Shown here one piece after another: positions 60,938 to 64,000 of a stretch of DNA of 64,000 nucleotides. This DNA comes from Clostridia bacterium (GTDB lineage: Bacteria; Bacillota; Clostridia; Christensenellales; UBA1242): contig JAFXKG010000012.1 of the NCBI GenBank assembly GCA_017531805.1, positions 1 to 64,000 on the forward strand. The letters are read 5' to 3'. The notes beneath the pieces are model-generated. The model worked only from the letters and a program-made list of their open reading frames with translations, was not told the DNA's origin and made no database searches. Numbering within the stretch: the first letter of the stretch is position 1; each line of letters starts with the position of its first letter. A program made the position numbers and the translations under genes.

Positions 60938-62131
60938 ATGAAGGTTTTAGTAGTAAACGCAGGCAGTAGTAGTTTAAAAGCTCAATTAATGGAAACAACT
61001 ACTGGTGAAGTTTTTGCCAATGCTTATTGTGAGAGAGTTGGTATTGATGGATCATTTATGACATATAAAAAGGATGGCCAAAAAACAGTTTTAAATCAAG
61101 AAATGGCAAATCATAAGGAAGCATTCCAATTATTCTTAAGTTATTTAATGAGTAAAGAAACTGGTGTTATTTCAAGCCTTGATGAAATCAAAGCTATTGG
61201 TCACAGAGTAGTTAACATGGGTGAAAAATATAACAAATCTATTGTTGTAACTAAAGAAGTGTTTGAAGATATGAAAAACTATATACACTTTGCACCTTTG
61301 CACAATCCAGGTGCAATGTCTGGCATGAGTGCTTGTATGGAATTGATGCCAAGCAAAAAAAATGTGGCAGTATTCGATACAGCATTCCACTCAACCATGC
61401 CAGAAAAAGCATATATGTACGCAATCCCATACGAATTGTATGAAGAAAACAAAATCCGTCGTTATGGTGCGCATGGTACAAGCCACCGCTTTATAGCAAG
61501 ACAAGTAAAGGAACTTGTTGGTGATTTAACTGGCAAAAAGATTATTTCTTGCCACATTGGTAGTGGTAGTAGTATTTGTGCTATCAAAGATGGCAAATGT
61601 ATTGATACTTCAATGGGTTACACTCCGCTTGCTGGTGTGGTTATGGGTACTCGTTCTGGTGATGTTGACCCATCAATTATCCCTGCAATTATGGAAGCAA
61701 AGGGCATTGATGCAAACGAAACTATTACACTCCTTAACAAAAAGAGTGGTTTGACAGGTTTGACTGGTGGTTTGAGTGATATGAGAGACATCGATGCTAA
61801 CCTTGATAAACCAAAAGTAAAACTTGCATTTGATATGCTTGTTTATTCTATCAAAAAATATATCGGAGCATATGCTGCAGCTATGAACGGTGTAGACTAT
61901 ATAACTTTTACTGCTGGTATTGGTGAAAAGGATGAAATCTTCCGTGAAGCAGTATGTTCAGAACTAGAATATTTAGGTGTAGAATTAGATAAAGAAAAAA
62001 ATGTGGCACAAAACAAACCATTTGGTGAAATCCTTGAAATAACAAAACCAACAAGCAAAGTTAAAGTTCTTCGCATTCCAACAGATGAAGAATTAATGAT
62101 TGCTTTAGACACTGCAGAACTTGCTGAATAA
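60938..62131 (+). CDS. ackA: acetate kinase
   Basis: 397-residue acetate kinase making ATP from acetyl phosphate. VLVVNAGSSSLKAQLM at the start (phosphate loop), VFDTAFHSTMPEKAY, catalytic RRYGAHGTSHR, GSGSSICA, TRSGDVDPSI and FTAGIGE are all intact. Length is typical. AAAGGAG precedes the ATG. Frequent CGT/GGT codons suggest high expression. Confidence 0.98.
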   Translation: MKVLVVNAGSSSLKAQLMETTTGEVFANAYCERVGIDGSFMTYKKDGQKTVLNQEMANHKEAFQLFLSYLMSKETGVISSLDEIKAIGHRVVNMGEKYNKSIVVTKEVFEDMKNYIHFAPLHNPGAMSGMSACMELMPSKKNVAVFDTAFHSTMPEKAYMYAIPYELYEENKIRRYGAHGTSHRFIARQVKELVGDLTGKKIISCHIGSGSSICAIKDGKCIDTSMGYTPLAGVVMGTRSGDVDPSIIPAIMEAKGIDANETITLLNKKSGLTGLTGGLSDMRDIDANLDKPKVKLAFDMLVYSIKKYIGAYAAAMNGVDYITFTAGIGEKDEIFREAVCSELEYLGVELDKEKNVAQNKPFGEILEITKPTSKVKVLRIPTDEELMIALDTAELAE

Positions 62132-62149
62132 TAGATTATAGGAGAATAT

Positions 62150-62392
62150 ATGATCTATTTTAAATTCGGAAAGGATAATAATAAAGTTCTTTTTTGCTTT
62201 GATGAAAATTCTGGTATAACATATAAATTTGATGAAGGTCAATGGTCGATTTCTAAATATGTATATTCTGTTTTGATACATGATGAAGATGTGATTTATA
62301 TTACAGAAACAGAAGCAGATAAACTTACTAATGGCAAAAGCGTTCATAAAATATTGGATTTTGTAGATAATTTATTAAATGGACAAATCTAG
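62150..62392 (+). CDS. hypothetical protein, 80 aa
   Basis: Not recognised. 80 residues, beta-rich first half (IYFKFGKDNNKVLFCFDENS, ITYKFDEGQWSISKY) and a short C-terminal helix. TAGGAG precedes the ATG. It begins 18 bases after ackA and ends 9 bases before the synthetase-like gene, so it may be the first gene of that module or a tail of the ackA transcript. Confidence 0.7.
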   Translation: MIYFKFGKDNNKVLFCFDENSGITYKFDEGQWSISKYVYSVLIHDEDVIYITETEADKLTNGKSVHKILDFVDNLLNGQI

Positions 62393-62401
62393 GGTATTTA
62401 A

Positions 62402-63664
62402 ATGAAAGACACTAAAACACCAAAATTAGATGCTTTATATGAATATTTTGGATTAAGAAAAAACAATCCAACACATGAAATTATACAAAATCACAATGAA
62501 AAGTCTGTTGCTAGTATAGTAAGTAAAATTAAAAGAAAGGTTGATATAGCAGGAATTACTCAATACAAATTTGTAGATATTAAAGATTTAGCAAGGTGCG
62601 CAGTATTATTTCATAATTTTGCAGAGATTTCACAATTTTTACATTTTTTAAGTCAAGAAACAACATCTTTGAGAGGAGATATTTCTCGAAATGATACAGG
62701 TTATAAAGGTATTCATTTAAATTTTGATATTGAAGGTGTTTGTGCTGAAATACAATTAAGTACTTTTAACGCATGGTTATATAAAACAGCTGCAGAAAAA
62801 TTTTATATTAAATGGCGAGATCGTGATGTGTCGAAAGAGTTAGAATTATTAATAGAAGCAAAAGCAGATTATGACGATACTTTAAAACGATATCAAGAAA
62901 ATCCTTCAAAAGATCTTGAAATTTTATTAACTCAAAAGTTAGTTTTATTAAAAAAATTAAGAGAAGAGTATAAAGATAAAAACGCATTATATAAAAAGGA
63001 ATTAAAGTTAGAGCGTGATGCATTTGAAGAATTATATTCTAATTGTGATTTTACAGAAATGGAAATAGAGTTGGAAGCGGTTTTGTTTACGTTATCATTG
63101 TCATCTGATGTCTTTACTAAAAATGATACAGAAAATGAAAAGAAAAATAAAAAAATATTATCAAAATCAATACCATTAAATTCTGATTTAAGTGTTGATG
63201 AAGAGAAATTATTACTAATTGCAGAAGAAGTTAGTAAAATTGCGTCTAGTGTCCAAATAGAATTGATGAATTTTGTTAAAAGATGTTTTAAGTCTTATAA
63301 GACAACTGATAAAATTTCAATTAATAACAATTTCGAAAAAATATTTAAATTAATTAAAGAAGTTTTACTAGAGTATGACGAAAAGCTTCATAAACAAATA
63401 AAAAATAAAGAGTTTTTATTAAGAAATATTAAACATTTTTATAATCAAAGAACTCAAATTGTTAAAGAAATTGTAAAATACGCAAAGGGAAAAAGTTGCT
63501 TAGATTGTGAACCAAAAGAAATTATAAAGCTTTTCTTTGAAAAATTAAGTAGTAAAGATGATTTTTCTATTACCAAATTACAAGAAAGGTTACAAAACCA
63601 AGAACATATTTATTTATATAATGCACAATCGGTAAATGGAGAGAATAATGAAGTGGGACAATAA
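62402..63664 (+). CDS. RelA/SpoT synthetase-domain protein with coiled-coil C-terminus
   Basis: 420 residues. Residues about 30-145 resemble the (p)ppGpp synthetase/nucleotidyltransferase domain: KSVASIVSKIKRK (ATP-binding K/S region), DIKDLARCAVLF (Mg Asp and Arg), TGYKGIHLNF (guanosine-stacking Tyr) and AEIQLSTFNAW (catalytic Glu). Residues about 150-420 are long charged helices, probably coiled coil, with few other features. No TGS or ACT. The downstream HD gene overlaps it by 17 bases. Candidate alarmone synthetase or tRNA-pyrophosphorylating toxin, from domain logic only. Confidence 0.78.
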   Translation: MKDTKTPKLDALYEYFGLRKNNPTHEIIQNHNEKSVASIVSKIKRKVDIAGITQYKFVDIKDLARCAVLFHNFAEISQFLHFLSQETTSLRGDISRNDTGYKGIHLNFDIEGVCAEIQLSTFNAWLYKTAAEKFYIKWRDRDVSKELELLIEAKADYDDTLKRYQENPSKDLEILLTQKLVLLKKLREEYKDKNALYKKELKLERDAFEELYSNCDFTEMEIELEAVLFTLSLSSDVFTKNDTENEKKNKKILSKSIPLNSDLSVDEEKLLLIAEEVSKIASSVQIELMNFVKRCFKSYKTTDKISINNNFEKIFKLIKEVLLEYDEKLHKQIKNKEFLLRNIKHFYNQRTQIVKEIVKYAKGKSCLDCEPKEIIKLFFEKLSSKDDFSITKLQERLQNQEHIYLYNAQSVNGENNEVGQ

Positions 63665-64000
63665 AAAACTATATAAAGCATTATGTTTTGCAACTAAAAA
63701 ACATAAAAACCAGCAACTAAAACATCCAAAAGATGTGCCATATAGTGCACATTTATGTGCTGTTTTAACAAATGCAATAAAGTATGCTTCAGAATTAAAA
63801 GAAGATATTAATTGGGATTTATTAGTTTGCTCTGCTTTACTACATGATACAATAGAAGATACAGAAACTACATATGAAGAAATCTTATCAGAATTTAGCA
63901 AAGATGTGGCTGATGCTGTTTTGTCATTAACAAAAAACAATGATATTCCGCATAATAATAGAATAAAGGATTCTATTGATAGAATAAAAAAGCAACCTAA
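63648..64000 (+). CDS. HD-domain (p)ppGpp hydrolase-like protein, cut by window end
   Basis: First 117 residues of a frame that runs off the window. It matches the RelA/SpoT HD hydrolase: KLYKALCFATKKHKNQ, PYSAHLCAVL, ALLHDTIEDTETTYEEI and ADAVLSLTKN, so the His, His-Asp and surrounding residues are present. GGAGAG precedes the ATG inside the end of the synthetase-like gene, indicating coupled translation. Whether further domains follow cannot be seen. Confidence 0.85.
   Translation, partial: MKWDNKKLYKALCFATKKHKNQQLKHPKDVPYSAHLCAVLTNAIKYASELKEDINWDLLVCSALLHDTIEDTETTYEEILSEFSKDVADAVLSLTKNNDIPHNNRIKDSIDRIKKQP

Overview
The window is very A+T-rich bacterial chromosome. The gene content points to a Bacillota (Firmicutes) organism of the Clostridia kind whose lineage makes endospores: an uninterrupted sigma-K-like factor (30241-30936), YqfC and YqfD (22565-23907), a YlmC/YmxH protein (18517-18852), YlbJ (58078-59046), pyruvate phosphate dikinase, an A-type RNase P RNA, a CIRCE/HrcA heat-shock locus, and Pta/AckA for acetate and ATP. 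Codons are standard and tRNA genes encode CCA. I see no rRNA, prophage, transposase or CRISPR array, and I cannot name a species.

Layout. 1-2.4 kb: nth-obg-yhbY on the minus strand. 2.5-8.1 kb: a DUF3343/cysteine desulfurase pair, a diverged pyrimidine nucleoside phosphorylase, then tsaE and a fused tsaB-rimI (tRNA t6A). 8.2-11.5 kb: wall-precursor genes (Mur ligase and hydrolase, divergent from a D-Ala-D-Ala ligase). 11.5-13 kb: three hypotheticals, two of them paralogues. 13.1-17.5 kb: type II topoisomerase pair with its own promoter. 17.6-22.3 kb: small hypotheticals, YlmC/YmxH, NrdR, PAP2 phosphatase, the ABC-F ATPase YkpA and a double-HTH regulator. 22.37-22.48 kb: an unassigned small structured RNA. 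22.5-28.9 kb: yqfC-yqfD-(ybeY-era fusion)-yqzL-recO, then ppdK. 28.9-31.3 kb: small HTH genes, rnpB, an unusual palindrome/tandem-repeat block, sigK and a dead HTH gene. 31.3-35.9 kb: lepA, hemW and small unknowns, one apparently frameshifted. 35.9-43 kb: hrcA-grpE-x-MBL-dnaK-x-dnaJ plus an ankyrin-like gene, with a copy of a palindromic repeat on each side of dnaK. 43-45.4 kb: small membrane proteins. 45.5-47.9 kb: rpmB divergent from yloU-fakA. 48-51 kb: a Cys/Ser/Lys-rich peptide, a paralogous hypothetical pair, tRNA-Gly and tRNA-Val, cysS. 51.2-53.6 kb: XRE regulator overlapping a Rel-like HD/TGS protein. 53.7-54.1 kb: tRNA-Cys and tRNA-Leu. 54.3-56 kb: phosphoglucosamine mutase with an N-terminal HTH. 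56-59 kb: hypotheticals and YlbJ. 59-62.1 kb: patatin, pta, ackA. 62.1-64 kb: a (p)ppGpp-synthetase-like protein overlapping a separate HD hydrolase that runs off the window.

The most unusual items are: (1) GrpE with about 20 cysteines in a metallothionein-like N-terminal extension; (2) the XRE-GlmM fusion with palindromes in its leader; (3) the two Rel-related loci, especially the terminal synthetase-like/HD pair, whose architecture recalls toxic alarmone-synthetase/hydrolase antitoxin modules; (4) the YbeY-Era and TsaB-RimI fusions; (5) the orphan small RNA at 22.37-22.48 kb; (6) the repeat/palindrome block beside rnpB; (7) several genes whose promoters sit so close to the start codon that leaderless mRNAs are predicted. 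All functional statements rest on motif recognition by eye; no alignment or search was run.
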